Shown in pieces: positions 1-9,530 of a stretch of DNA of 64,000 nt. Location of the stretch: positions 186,001 through 250,000 of the forward strand of contig OZ251571.1 in assembly GCA_965243565.1 (NCBI GenBank), given 5' to 3'. The notes beneath the pieces are model-generated. The model was not told the origin of the DNA and did no database searches. It saw only the letters and a program-made list of their open reading frames with translations. The position numbers were made by a program, and so were the translations under genes. Positions within the stretch are counted from its first letter, which is position 1; each line of letters begins with the position of its first letter. This DNA comes from CBDEVH01 sp965243565. Lineage in GTDB: Bacteria > Pseudomonadota > Gammaproteobacteria > Tethybacterales > Persebacteraceae.

Positions 1-173
1 GACAGTGTAAGGTATTTTTCTCTATTGCCACGGACAATGGCTTGTGCCATAATCATTTCGGTATATAGCAAGGCATTAGGACAAAGCAATTGCCATAAAT
101 GCCGCGCATGGTTATGCGAATAACGCATCATAGGCGCAGTAGAAAAAAGGCGATTTAAATTTTTAGTTGCCAT
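1..173 (-). CDS. dusA: tRNA-dihydrouridine synthase A, N-terminal part (cut by window edge)
   Basis: Reading the minus strand from the ATG at 173 gives about 57 residues that stay open to the window edge. They contain FSTAPMM followed by ALLYTEM, the N-terminal signature of DusA, where APMM begins the flavin-binding barrel and the LYTEM stretch follows. DusA reduces specific uridines in the tRNA D-loop to dihydrouridine using FMN and NADPH. Family members usually carry a W-T-D-R type sequence after APMM; here it is RYSHNH, a divergence to note. The gene lies 32 nt downstream of aroG on the same strand, so it may be the last gene of an ilvA-aroG-dusA transcript. The rest of the gene is outside the window. 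Confidence 0.8.
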   Translation of the reverse strand, partial: MATKNLNRLFSTAPMMRYSHNHARHLWQLLCPNALLYTEMIMAQAIVRGNREKYLTL

Positions 174-205
174 CTATAAATAGCACAAACTATTTATAAC
201 GACGA

Positions 206-1273
206 TTAGCCACGCGCTCGGCGTTTGCTTACTGTCTCGGCTAATTGGGCAATCGCAGAGACAGTGTTATCCCAATCGATACAAGCATCGGTAATACTTT
301 GTCCATAAACCAAATCAGCAGGATTGATTAATTTTTGATTACCCGCAACAAGATTGCTTTCAATCATCGTGCCTATAATACGAGATTCGCCACTGGCTAT
401 TTGGTTACAAATATTATCAACCACCTCAATTTGCTTTTTATAATCTTTATTGCTATTGGCATGTGAGCAATCAACCATAAGATTGGGCGTTAGACCTGAT
501 TTTTCGAGCAAGGCACTGGCTTGTTGAATATTATCGGCATCATAATTTGGTTTGCCGCCACCACCACGCAAAATAACATGGCAGGAGTCGTTGCCTGCCG
601 ATTGTGAAATAGCCAATTGACCATCTTTTTTAATCGACAAAAAGCGGTGTTGTTGATTAGCCGAACCAATGGCATCTGCTGCAATTTTAATATTTCCATC
701 CGTGCTGTTTTTAAAACCAACAGGGCATGACAGACCCGACGCCAGTTCACGATGAATTTGGCTTTCAGTCGTGCGGGCACCAATGGCACCCCACGCAATT
801 AAATCAGCAATAAACTGAGGCGAAATAATATCAAGAAATTCAGTGGCACAAGCCAAGCCCAACTCATTAATATCATGCAACAATTGTCGTGCGAGGCGTA
901 AGCCTTTATTAATCTTGTAAGAATCATCTAAATCAGGATCGTTAATAAGCCCCTTCCAGCCAACTGTTGTACGCGGTTTTTCAAAATAAACACGCATTAT
1001 TATGATTAATTCATTGGTGTATTGTTGGGCAAGGGGGACAAGTCGGTTGGCATACTCCATTGCGGCTTTGGGATCATGGATAGAGCAAGGTCCGGTAACG
1101 ACCAGCAAGCGGTCATCATCTTGCCGTAACACGGCATCAATAGACTTACGCGAATCAGCAATATGCCGTGTTGTTTTTTCATCAACAGGGATTTCGTCAA
1201 TCAGTTGCTGTGGTGTCATAATATCTATAATATCGACTAAGCGAGTATCATCAATTTTTGGTATATCTGTCAT
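206..1273 (-). CDS. aroG: 3-deoxy-7-phosphoheptulonate synthase (DAHP synthase, type I)
   Basis: This 355-residue protein matches the E. coli AroF/AroG/AroH class in length and motifs. GPCSIHDP is at residues 61-68, MRVYFEKPRTTVGWKG at about 93-108, and there are later GARTTESQ and DCSHANS segments. It condenses phosphoenolpyruvate with erythrose 4-phosphate, the first step of the shikimate pathway, in the cytoplasm. Which feedback class (Phe, Tyr or Trp sensitive) it belongs to cannot be told from the sequence, so the aroG symbol is a family label. ilvA lies 33 nt upstream on the same strand, giving a small amino-acid biosynthesis run. Confidence 0.93.
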   Translation of the reverse strand: MTDIPKIDDTRLVDIIDIMTPQQLIDEIPVDEKTTRHIADSRKSIDAVLRQDDDRLLVVTGPCSIHDPKAAMEYANRLVPLAQQYTNELIIIMRVYFEKPRTTVGWKGLINDPDLDDSYKINKGLRLARQLLHDINELGLACATEFLDIISPQFIADLIAWGAIGARTTESQIHRELASGLSCPVGFKNSTDGNIKIAADAIGSANQQHRFLSIKKDGQLAISQSAGNDSCHVILRGGGGKPNYDADNIQQASALLEKSGLTPNLMVDCSHANSNKDYKKQIEVVDNICNQIASGESRIIGTMIESNLVAGNQKLINPADLVYGQSITDACIDWDNTVSAIAQLAETVSKRRARG

Positions 1274-1306
1274 GGTATTATTAATAGAGTTAAAAAATAA
1301 GAGGCT

Positions 1307-2857
1307 TTAGTCTTGCCATAAAAACAAACTATAAGCACGGTTGTTATCTTCCCGTGAAAAAGCATAACCGAGGGTACGCAAAAAATCTTCACAAGTATCG
1401 ATTTCGTTAGTGGGGACTTGAATCCCGCATAAAACGCGCCCAAGGTCAGAGCCATGATTGCGATAATGGAACAAGCTGATATTCCATGAGTGGTTACCGG
1501 CATTGGCAAGCCCTTCTAAAAAAACTTTCAGCGCACCCGGTTTTTCGGGAAATTCAAAACGATAAAGCAATTCATTGACTGCTTTGGCGCGTCCACCCAC
1601 CATATGACGAATATGCAATTTAGACATCTCATCATCGGTTAAATCAATCACCGGAAACTTTTTTTGATTCAGTTTGGCAACGATCTCGCTGCGTTCATTA
1701 GAGGTTTTAGTTTGAATCCCAACAAAAATATGGGCATTATCGGCATTATGCAATCGATAATTAAATTCGGTAATATTTCGTTTGCCCAACACTTGGCAAA
1801 ATTGATAAAAACTACCGGGGCGTTCGGGGATAGTCACGCCAAGTAGAATTTCGCGTTTTTCGCCAATCTCGGCACGCTCTGTTACAAAACCCAAGCGGTC
1901 AAAATTCATATTAGCACCGCAGACAATACCAATCAAGGCATTGTTGTTTTGCGTATCGTATTGTTTAATAGCCGCCACTGCCATTGCTCCTGCAGGCTCG
2001 ACGATGGTACGCGTTTCGTTATACAAATCTTTAATAGCGGCGCAAATTGCGTCGTTGTCAACCACGATTACTTCGTCAACCAACTCACGTGAAAGTTTAA
2101 AGGGAATTTTGCCGATTTTTTTAACCGCCACTGCATCGGCAAAAGTACCGACACTAGGCAGTGCTACACACTTATTGGCACGAAGTGCGGCAGTCATTGA
2201 CGCTGATTCGGCGGCTTCGACTCCAATAATGCGGATATCAGGACGAAAGGCTTTAACATAAGAGGCAATACCGCTGATTAAACCCCCACCACCAATCGCA
2301 CAAAAAATCGCTTGTATGGGTTTGGGGTGTTGTCTTAGGATTTCGGCAGCAATCGTGCCATTGCCAGCAATAATATCTTCATCATCAAACGGTGGGATAA
2401 AGACCATTGATTTTTCAGTCGACAGTTGTTTGGCGTATAGGTAGGAATCATCAAAACTATCACCATGCAAAATAACCGTAGCGCGAAAATTACGAACCGC
2501 ATTGACTTTAATTTGTTGTGTATGTGCAGGCATAACAATAATAGCAGTAGTGCCTAACTTTTGTGCTGCCAACGCCACGCCTTGTGCGTGATTTCCTGCC
2601 GATGCTGCCACAATACCGTTTTGTAATTCGTGGGCAGTCATGCCCGCTATCTTGTGATATGCACCACGAATTTTAAATGAAAAAACAGGATGAGTATCTT
2701 CGCGCTTAAGAAAAACAGGCGATTTACTACTGCTCATTAAATACTCTGTTTGTTGCAGAGGCGTCTGCTTAACAAAACCATAAATACGCGAATTAATTGT
2801 TTTTCGGACAATTTTATTCTGTAACTTGAGCGTTGATGGTGAAATAGAATTTTTCAT
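1307..2857 (-). CDS. ilvA: threonine ammonia-lyase (threonine deaminase), biosynthetic
   Basis: The protein has 516 residues, close to E. coli IlvA (514). It deaminates threonine to 2-oxobutyrate using pyridoxal phosphate, committing carbon to isoleucine. The cofactor lysine is K62 in FSFKIRGAYHK, and a glycine-rich phosphate loop (GGGGLISG) follows later in the catalytic domain. The C-terminal part, from about residue 335, holds two ACT-like regulatory segments (the first begins near REILLGVTIPERPGSF, the second near RFEFPEKPGAL). This marks the allosteric biosynthetic form rather than the short catabolic TdcB. It is transcribed divergently from uraD. Confidence 0.95.
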   Translation of the reverse strand: MKNSISPSTLKLQNKIVRKTINSRIYGFVKQTPLQQTEYLMSSSKSPVFLKREDTHPVFSFKIRGAYHKIAGMTAHELQNGIVAASAGNHAQGVALAAQKLGTTAIIVMPAHTQQIKVNAVRNFRATVILHGDSFDDSYLYAKQLSTEKSMVFIPPFDDEDIIAGNGTIAAEILRQHPKPIQAIFCAIGGGGLISGIASYVKAFRPDIRIIGVEAAESASMTAALRANKCVALPSVGTFADAVAVKKIGKIPFKLSRELVDEVIVVDNDAICAAIKDLYNETRTIVEPAGAMAVAAIKQYDTQNNNALIGIVCGANMNFDRLGFVTERAEIGEKREILLGVTIPERPGSFYQFCQVLGKRNITEFNYRLHNADNAHIFVGIQTKTSNERSEIVAKLNQKKFPVIDLTDDEMSKLHIRHMVGGRAKAVNELLYRFEFPEKPGALKVFLEGLANAGNHSWNISLFHYRNHGSDLGRVLCGIQVPTNEIDTCEDFLRTLGYAFSREDNNRAYSLFLWQD

Positions 2858-2985
2858 AACGTTGAATCCGTTATTTTAACCCAAACCAGCCAATGCTAAA
2901 AATAATATTGTTTTTTTTAACGATACGCTTGGGCAGTCAATAGATAAAAGCCGTGCAGATGATTTTAAACAAGCAAATAAAAAAA

Positions 2986-3007
2986 GATGTTTTCTTGTGC
3001 AAACATC
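2986..3007. promoter_or_regulatory. 7-bp inverted repeat in the ilvA-uraD intergenic region
   Basis: GATGTTT at 2986-2992 and AAACATC at 3001-3007 are perfect inverted repeats separated by 8 nt. They lie in the 212-nt divergent region, about 60 nt before the uraD start. The arrangement would suit an operator for a purine-catabolism regulator. It could also be chance in AT-rich DNA. I found no second copy in front of the other purine operon at 15 kb. The rest of the region shows nothing I can name. Confidence 0.25.
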
Positions 3008-3069
3008 AACACCATTATTTTTGCAAAGCCATTATTATTAATTGGCAAGGATAGGTAAAATAATGAATT

Positions 3070-3576
3070 ATGACACTAGATTTACGTCCCAGCCAGATGA
3101 GCCAACAGCAATTTGTAACTGCTTTTGCGACTGTGTTTGAAAATTCGGCATGGGTGGCAGAGGCGGCATGGGCAAGCGGTATTAATGCCGAGCATGATAC
3201 GCCTGAGGCATTGGCACAAGCCATGACGCAAATGGTAAAGCAAGCCAGTACAGAAAAGCAAATGGCTTTAATAATGGAGCACCCTATTTTGGGCACTACC
3301 AAAAAAATGGGTGAGGCTTCTACCTGTGAGCAGCAATCTGCTAACTTACAAGATTTATCTGATGTTATGAGGCAGCAATTACAAGCGTTAAATCAAACCT
3401 ACATCAAAAAATTTAATATTCCATTTATAGTGGCAGTTCGTGCAAAAGACCCCGACATCATTATGCAAAATTTGCAGCAACGTCTGCAAAACACCAATGC
3501 CCAAGACGAAATTGCATGTGCGTTAGAGCAAATTTATAAAATCGCTTACTTGCGTTTGCAAGCGTTATGGCAATAA
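3070..3576 (+). CDS. uraD: 2-oxo-4-hydroxy-4-carboxy-5-ureidoimidazoline (OHCU) decarboxylase
   Basis: This 168-residue protein has the OHCU decarboxylase pattern: a HP-L-G segment (HPILGTTKK), an STCEQQSA helix, then the core Y-KKFNIPFIVAVRAKDP. It converts the unstable OHCU to S-allantoin, the last step of the urate-to-allantoin route after PuuD and UraH, both encoded about 14 kb to the right. The start at 3070 is preceded by only weak AAGG/AGG purine stretches. The gene overlaps guaD by 10 nt, so the two are probably co-transcribed and translationally linked. Confidence 0.92.
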   Translation: MTLDLRPSQMSQQQFVTAFATVFENSAWVAEAAWASGINAEHDTPEALAQAMTQMVKQASTEKQMALIMEHPILGTTKKMGEASTCEQQSANLQDLSDVMRQQLQALNQTYIKKFNIPFIVAVRAKDPDIIMQNLQQRLQNTNAQDEIACALEQIYKIAYLRLQALWQ

Positions 3577-4886
3577 CCATGCAACGTACTTTACATCGTG
3601 CTGCGATACTGCATTTTTTAAACGACCCTTACACGCATGGCGATGCAGCAATACAATACATTGTCGATGGTGCTTTACTCATTGAAAACGGGCACGTTGT
3701 TCGTGTGGCAGAGGCAGAAATCTTATTGCGAGACTGTAACGATATTCCAGTTATCACCCATGACAACGCGGTTTTGGTGCCGGGTTTTGTCGATACCCAT
3801 GTACATTACCCACAAGCCGATATTATTGCGTCAACAGCACATTCATTATTGGATTGGTTGGATACGCGGGCGTATCCTGCCGAAATAGCATTTTCTGATA
3901 GTACGCATTGTTCTGCGATGTCAGCTTATTTTTTAGATGAATTAATGCGGCATGGCACGACATCAGCATTGGTATTTGCGACTGTACACCCACAATCGGC
4001 AGATGCTTTTTTTGCCGAATCCGCCCGCCGTCGCTTGCGAATGGCATGTGGCAAAGTATTAATGGACCGCAATGCACCAACGGCATTGCTCGACACCGCC
4101 GAAACCGCTTACACCGATAGCCGTACACTGATTGAAAAATGGCATAAGCATGACCGTCTGACCTATGCTGTTACCCCCCGTTTTGCCCTCACCAGCAGTG
4201 CCGAGCAGCTAGCGGGAGCAGGGCAGTTATTGCGTGATTATTCCGATGTGCTGTTGCACACCCATTTGGCAGAAAACAAGAGCGAGCTACAAAGCGTTGC
4301 CAAAAACCACCCCACTGCTAAACATTATCTTGATGTTTATCATCAACACGGCTTGGTTTGTAATCGTTCGGTCTTTGCGCATGGCATTCATTTGTGTGAT
4401 GACGAATGGGCGTTACTATCCGCAAATAAATCAGCGATTTCTTTTTGTCCGACCTCTAACTTTATTCTTGGCAGTGGTTTGTTCAATGCAACATGCGCCC
4501 AACAAAAAAAAGTAGCAGTGGCATTGGGCAGTGATATTGGTGGTGGCAGTAGTTTTTCGTTGTTTCGTGTCATGGACGAAGCCTATAAATGTGCGCGTTT
4601 GCGTGGGGATACTTTAAGCCCTGCTCGTTTATGGTATTGGGCAACATTAGGAGGTGCACAAGCCTTGCATATGGACCACGCCATTGGCAATTTTACGCAA
4701 GGCAAAGAAGCAGACTTTTTAGTACTAAAGCCCCATTCAATCCCATTATTACAACGTCGTTTTTCGCAAGTACAAAGTATTGACGAAAAAATGTTGCTGA
4801 TGATGATGCTTGGTGACGAGCGGTTAATAGGTGATGTTTATATTATGGGTGAGCGTGTGAACCGACAAACAACAAGCAACAATTAA
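3567..4886 (+). CDS. guaD: guanine deaminase (amidohydrolase family)
   Basis: The 439-residue protein converts guanine to xanthine plus ammonia with one bound metal. Visible metal and catalytic motifs are GFVDTHVHYPQ (H78 and H80 from the first ATG), LLHTHLAEN, FAHGIHL and ALGSDIGGGSSFS, the order of the guanine deaminase branch of amidohydrolases. The first ATG (3567) lies inside the end of uraD. An ATG at 3579, just after the uraD stop, is an equally possible start and would remove four residues. The 3' end overlaps the end of xdhB on the other strand by 4 nt within a shared TTAA. Confidence 0.94.
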   Translation: MAITMQRTLHRAAILHFLNDPYTHGDAAIQYIVDGALLIENGHVVRVAEAEILLRDCNDIPVITHDNAVLVPGFVDTHVHYPQADIIASTAHSLLDWLDTRAYPAEIAFSDSTHCSAMSAYFLDELMRHGTTSALVFATVHPQSADAFFAESARRRLRMACGKVLMDRNAPTALLDTAETAYTDSRTLIEKWHKHDRLTYAVTPRFALTSSAEQLAGAGQLLRDYSDVLLHTHLAENKSELQSVAKNHPTAKHYLDVYHQHGLVCNRSVFAHGIHLCDDEWALLSANKSAISFCPTSNFILGSGLFNATCAQQKKVAVALGSDIGGGSSFSLFRVMDEAYKCARLRGDTLSPARLWYWATLGGAQALHMDHAIGNFTQGKEADFLVLKPHSIPLLQRRFSQVQSIDEKMLLMMMLGDERLIGDVYIMGERVNRQTTSNN

Positions 4887-7192
4887 CTCGTAGATGTTGT
4901 TTTGGCGTTATTAATAGCCGTCCATAAGCGTTCTGGCGTAACCGGCGTATTTAACATTACCGTGCAGTTAGCAGCATGGCTGGCGGCATCTTCTAGTGCT
5001 GCCCATACCGATATAGCCAACATCAGCGGCGGCTCGCCCACTGCTTTAGAGCGGTAAATCGTTGCTTCTTTATTGGCGACAGTATAAAGCGACAATCTAA
5101 AATCTTGCGGCATATCACCCACAGCGGGGATTTTATAAGTTGCCGGTCCAGTCACCATTAAACCGCCATTGTCATTCCATATTAGTTCTTCCTGTGTGAG
5201 CCACCCCAACCCTTGTGCAAAACCACCTTTAATTTGTCCGACATCAATGGCGGTATTAAGTGATTGTCCAACATCATGTAAGACATCAACCCGTACTAAG
5301 CGGTGTTCGCCGGTTAGACTATCGATAATAACCTCACTCACCGCTGCCCCATAGGCATAATAATAAAATGGTCGTCCTTGATTGGTCGTTTTGTCAAAAT
5401 GAATCTTTGGCGTGCGGTAATAGCCACAAGCAGCAAGCGAGATACGTGCCAAATAAGCAGCCCGTACCAATTCACAAAAACGCATAACAACGTGCTCGTC
5501 AATCAAAACAGCATCATCGGCAAAAGTTACTGCTTGTACAGTACAGTCGTGTTGCTCGGCGACAAACTCAATCAGCCGTTTTTTAACAATAGCAACCGCA
5601 TTGGCAGCCGCCATACAATTCATATCTGCCCCTGCCGAAGCCGCCGTTGGTGAGGTGTTGGGCACTTTATCGGTATCGGTGGCACAGACCCGCACGTTTG
5701 CGGTAGCAATCCCCAACTCATTGGCAACCACTTGTTGCACTTTGGTAAACAAGCCTTGCCCCATTTCTGTACCGCCATGGTTAATAAGCACGGTACCATC
5801 TAAGTAAATGGTGAGCAATGCCCCAGCTTGGTTAAGAAAAGTCGTGGTAAAAGAAATACCAAACTTAACAGGTGTCAGTGCCAAGCCTTTTTTTAAAATA
5901 GGGCTTTGTTGATTAAAAGAATCAATGCGACGACGGCGTTCGGCATAATCAGCGGTATCAGACAAAGTATTAACAATAGTCTCAATCGTATTTTCGGTAA
6001 TCGTCTGTCCGTAAGGCGTTGTATTTCGTTCTTTGTCATTGTACAAATTAACTTTGCGTACTGCCAATGGGTCAAGTTTGAGATGAGCCGCAACATCTTG
6101 CATTAACCGTTCGGCAAGCAACATGCCTTGTGGTCCGCCAAACCCACGAAAAGCGGTATTAGACGCTTTATGCGTTTTACAGGGAATACCAACAATAGAC
6201 ACAGCCCGGTAGTGATAACAATTATCGACATGCAACATCGCACGGCTTAAAATAGCAAGCGATAAATCTGCCGACATACCACAATCTGCTGCCACTGTTA
6301 TTTTTGCACCACCAATACGCCCGACATCGTTAAAACCAGCCTCATAGTTAATTAAAAAAGGATGCCGTTTACCCGTCATCCGAAAATCCTCTGCCCGTGA
6401 TAAACGCAATTTAACAGGCTTGCCTGTTTTTTGTGCCAACACTGCCGCCAGTACCGCTGTTTGAGCCGCTTGTGTTTCTTTGCCGCCAAACGCACCGCCC
6501 ATACGTCTTACCCGAACAGTTACCGCACTTTGTTGAAGCCCCAATATTTTTGCCGTCAGCTGTTGTATTTCGCTCGGGTGTTGGGTCGAGCTATAAATCA
6601 GCATGCCTTGATTTTCTTGAGGGACGGCGTAGGCAATTTGCCCTTCTAAGTAAAAATGCTCCTGTGCACCACAAAAAACAGAGCCTTTTAATCGGTGCGG
6701 TGCGACAGCAAGGGCGTTATCTGCATCACCATGACGAACATGCATAAACGACTCTTCAGGAATAATAAAATGTTTTTGGGCTAGGGCTTGTTCGATGCTT
6801 AGCACCGCTGGCTTATCCGCATACTCTATAGCGGCAAGCTGACAAGCTCGCCGTGCTTGAATACGTGAGCTTGCCGCCACTGCAAACACCGCTTGCCCAA
6901 CATACTCGACAATACCATCCGCCAATAAAGGATCACCCGCCAACACGGGACCCACATCATTGCCATGTATTAAATCATCCGCCGTCAGTGTGCAAACCAC
7001 GCCATCGGCATTATTGACAGCAGTTAAATCAAGCGGTGCAACCGCCGCATGGGCATGGGTACTACAATGCACGGCAGCATGTAATGTACCGTTAATTTCC
7101 GGTATATCATCAATATAATTTGCGACACCACGCACATGGGCGGCGGCGGATTCATGTGGCAATGCGTTGTTAGACGGTAGTTTAGTCGGCAT
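4883..7192 (-). CDS. xdhB: xanthine dehydrogenase, molybdopterin-binding subunit
   Basis: This is the large molybdenum subunit, 769 residues from the ATG at 7192. It oxidises hypoxanthine and xanthine to urate in complex with XdhA. GGAFGGKETQ and AFRGFGGPQGM are Moco-contact motifs of the XdhB family, and VGEPPLML near the C-terminus carries the catalytic glutamate. An upstream in-frame start at 7219 exists, but the sequence homologous to the family begins just after MPTKLPSNN, and the 7192 ATG lies within the last codons of xdhA. That 11-nt overlap points to translational coupling. Maturation probably needs XdhC, encoded at 17.6 kb. Confidence 0.95.
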   Translation of the reverse strand: MPTKLPSNNALPHESAAAHVRGVANYIDDIPEINGTLHAAVHCSTHAHAAVAPLDLTAVNNADGVVCTLTADDLIHGNDVGPVLAGDPLLADGIVEYVGQAVFAVAASSRIQARRACQLAAIEYADKPAVLSIEQALAQKHFIIPEESFMHVRHGDADNALAVAPHRLKGSVFCGAQEHFYLEGQIAYAVPQENQGMLIYSSTQHPSEIQQLTAKILGLQQSAVTVRVRRMGGAFGGKETQAAQTAVLAAVLAQKTGKPVKLRLSRAEDFRMTGKRHPFLINYEAGFNDVGRIGGAKITVAADCGMSADLSLAILSRAMLHVDNCYHYRAVSIVGIPCKTHKASNTAFRGFGGPQGMLLAERLMQDVAAHLKLDPLAVRKVNLYNDKERNTTPYGQTITENTIETIVNTLSDTADYAERRRRIDSFNQQSPILKKGLALTPVKFGISFTTTFLNQAGALLTIYLDGTVLINHGGTEMGQGLFTKVQQVVANELGIATANVRVCATDTDKVPNTSPTAASAGADMNCMAAANAVAIVKKRLIEFVAEQHDCTVQAVTFADDAVLIDEHVVMRFCELVRAAYLARISLAACGYYRTPKIHFDKTTNQGRPFYYYAYGAAVSEVIIDSLTGEHRLVRVDVLHDVGQSLNTAIDVGQIKGGFAQGLGWLTQEELIWNDNGGLMVTGPATYKIPAVGDMPQDFRLSLYTVANKEATIYRSKAVGEPPLMLAISVWAALEDAASHAANCTVMLNTPVTPERLWTAINNAKTTSTS

Positions 7193-8666
7193 AATTAACC
7201 ACAGTCTGTAGTGATTCAATACGCGGTAATGATTGTTGTGATTCTAAATAAGCCCGATGTAACATTGCCGCCGCCATTGCACTGCGATAGCCACTAGAAC
7301 CACGCATATCGCTAATCGGCGAAAAATCATCCGCAAGACAGTCAGCTGCGGCTTGCAGCGTTGACTCTGCCCACGCCTTACCCTGTACAAACGCCTCTGT
7401 ATGCAACGCCCGTTTGGGTATGGCAGCCATGCCGCCAAACGCAAGCCGTGCCACTGTAATGATATTATGCTCGTCTTTTTCCCAATAAAACGCAGCCGCA
7501 ACGATTGAAATATCATCCTCAATGCGTTTGCTTATTTTAAAAACATGAAAAAACGACTCTACTTTAGGGCGTGGGACAATAATTGATGCAATCCATTCAT
7601 CATCATTCAATGCTGTTTTTTTGTACTCGAGATAAAAATCCGCCAATGGCATTTTCCTTGTTTGCCGCCCATTATCAAGGACAATACAGGCATTAAGTGC
7701 CAATAACACGGGGGGCATATCGGCAATAGGCGATGCATTGCCGATATTACCGCCAAGCGTGGCACGTGCGCGAATCGGCACAGAACCAAAACGATGCAAA
7801 AACGGCAGCATTGACGGCAAGCGACCACTAAAAAAATCCATACAATCGGCAATCGTCATAGTTGACGGCAAAATCCAATTTGCATCATCCCCTTTTGAAT
7901 CTTCTTGCCAAGACGTATTTTTGGCAATCGGGCTTATATCTATTAAACAAGGCAAGGTTTTTTCGTGCAATGATAAATCAAGTGCAAGATCGGTCCCACC
8001 TGCAAAAACTTTTGCCGTTGGTCGTAGGCTTTTTAGTGCGTGCAACGCCTCTATGTTTTCGGCGATACAAATAGGCGGTAGATTTGTTATCACTGCACCC
8101 TCTTTTATGGCCGCTATCTTTAAAGCCTTTAGGCGGGTTATGATTAAATCTTTATTCTCATCGTAATTATCGGGTGCAGTCGTTTCATTTAAAACAGCCA
8201 CACCAGCATCAATAATCGGGCTATAACCCGTACAGCGACACAAATTTCCAGCAATTGCAGTTGCAACATCATCGCGACAAACCGTAGGCGGTCGCTTTTT
8301 GTCTAGGGCAAACAGCGACATTACAAAGCCGGGCGTGCAAAAACCGCATTGAGAGGCATGTGTATCAACCATAGCCGTTTGGACAGGATGCAAAACATCA
8401 TCATTACCAACACCATCAACTGTGATTAATAACTTGCCATGCAACGCCGACAAAAACAAAATACAAGTATTGACTGCGGTATAACGCAAATCATCCTCTT
8501 TGGCGGTTAGCTCTACCAGCACCGCAGTACAAGCACCACAATCGCCACTGGCACAACCTTCTTTGCTACCCAACAAGTTTTGTCCGCGTAAAAACTGCAA
8601 AACTGTTGTATCGTTAGACGCAACAATCTGTCGTGATTGCGCTTCTTGGTTCAGGTAAAACAGCAT
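7182..8666 (-). CDS. xdhA: xanthine dehydrogenase, 2Fe-2S and FAD subunit
   Basis: The 494-residue small subunit joins two iron-sulfur domains to an FAD domain. Cluster ligands appear in EGCASGDCGACTAVLV (plant-ferredoxin type), then CGFCTPGFVMSL and NLCRCTGY. The FAD domain shows FAGGTDLALDLS and TLGGNIGNASPIAD. It passes electrons from the molybdenum site of XdhB to NAD+. The open frame continues upstream to 8714, but family homology starts at MLFYLNQEAQ, so I place the start at the ATG at 8666. It is the first gene of the xdhAB pair. Confidence 0.94.
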   Translation of the reverse strand: MLFYLNQEAQSRQIVASNDTTVLQFLRGQNLLGSKEGCASGDCGACTAVLVELTAKEDDLRYTAVNTCILFLSALHGKLLITVDGVGNDDVLHPVQTAMVDTHASQCGFCTPGFVMSLFALDKKRPPTVCRDDVATAIAGNLCRCTGYSPIIDAGVAVLNETTAPDNYDENKDLIITRLKALKIAAIKEGAVITNLPPICIAENIEALHALKSLRPTAKVFAGGTDLALDLSLHEKTLPCLIDISPIAKNTSWQEDSKGDDANWILPSTMTIADCMDFFSGRLPSMLPFLHRFGSVPIRARATLGGNIGNASPIADMPPVLLALNACIVLDNGRQTRKMPLADFYLEYKKTALNDDEWIASIIVPRPKVESFFHVFKISKRIEDDISIVAAAFYWEKDEHNIITVARLAFGGMAAIPKRALHTEAFVQGKAWAESTLQAAADCLADDFSPISDMRGSSGYRSAMAAAMLHRAYLESQQSLPRIESLQTVVNYAD

Positions 8667-8766
8667 AATCGTTACTCTAGCAAAATCACAATAAAAATCA
8701 CAATAGACAATCAATCAAACGCAATAGGCATTCTTTATTTATAAGACGCATATTGAGTAAGACAAA

Positions 8767-9342
8767 TTATTTAAGAGGAATAGAATTATTCGATTTATTG
8801 GACTGATACATCTGAGATAAATCATCATAACGTCGCCGAATACTATCCAGCCGTTTTTTATCCTCATCACCTAGCAACGGGATAAGCGGTCGGGCAGTAA
8901 AAAAAGCATTATTATGATTAAGAGCCGTCGCCGGTGTAAACAACTCACGCAAAATACGAATATCATGGGGAATATCAAACTGCTTTTTGGTATCATCATA
9001 ATCAAACAGAAAAAAGCACTGCGGCATACCGCTCCAAGCAATCGCCGATGCACACATAGGGCAAGGCTCATGCGTTGACAACAGCAAGCACTCATTGGGT
9101 GGTGGGTGGTTAGGCAATGCAAAAAAATCACGCAATGCCACCATTTCGCCATGCCACAACGGGCATGCCTCGCTGTGTTCGTGATTGGTTGCCGCATGGA
9201 TAAGTGCGCCATCGGCAATGCGTACCACTGCCGCCCCAAAAACCTTATTGCCATTTGCAACACCCGCTAGGGTTAGTGGCAAAATATCATTATCAATAAT
9301 ATCCAATAAACGCGGGGCTAATGTTGTAGTACACTGTTGCAT
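8767..9342 (-). CDS. zinc-dependent nucleoside/base deaminase of the cytidine deaminase fold
   Basis: The protein (191 residues from the ATG at 9342) has the deaminase metal signature HGEMVAL, then HEPCPMCASA: one His and two Cys as zinc ligands and Glu as proton shuttle. The upstream in-frame extension to 9402 lacks family character. This superfamily includes tRNA adenosine deaminase, guanine deaminase and cytosine deaminases. The position beside xdhAB suggests a purine substrate, but guaD already supplies an amidohydrolase-type guanine deaminase, so the substrate is uncertain. The long C-terminal region after the zinc site argues against plain TadA. It is the last purine-type gene before the accessory block. 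Confidence 0.7.
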   Translation of the reverse strand: MQQCTTTLAPRLLDIIDNDILPLTLAGVANGNKVFGAAVVRIADGALIHAATNHEHSEACPLWHGEMVALRDFFALPNHPPPNECLLLSTHEPCPMCASAIAWSGMPQCFFLFDYDDTKKQFDIPHDIRILRELFTPATALNHNNAFFTARPLIPLLGDEDKKRLDSIRRRYDDLSQMYQSNKSNNSIPLK

Positions 9343-9496
9343 AATCTTATTATAACCGAAATAAATAAATCGTATAATAACGCTGTTAGAATCCGCTCGC
9401 ATGTCATTTTTTGGCGTTTGGGGTAAAGTATTATTTGGCTATTATGCTTGAGTTTAAGGCATCGCAAATTTAGCCAAGCAACCACAATAAACAGCT

Positions 9497-9517
9497 TATA
9501 ATAGAAGAAGTAAAAGG
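9497..9517 (+). promoter_or_regulatory. -10 box and ribosome binding site ahead of the EcoRI-family methyltransferase
   Basis: A perfect TATAAT lies at 9497-9502 and a purine-rich AAAAGGG at about 9512-9517, 13 nt before the ATG at 9531. No convincing -35 hexamer was found at the expected distance. The transcription start predicted from the -10 would fall close to the ribosome site, giving a short leader. This is a candidate only. Confidence 0.35.
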
Positions 9518-9530
9518 GTAAAAATTTAAA

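Noticed and set aside
1002..1310. Plus-strand open frame of 102 codons over aroG
   Set aside because: It lies antisense to the well-supported aroG gene, has no ribosome site or family features, and is a shadow frame.
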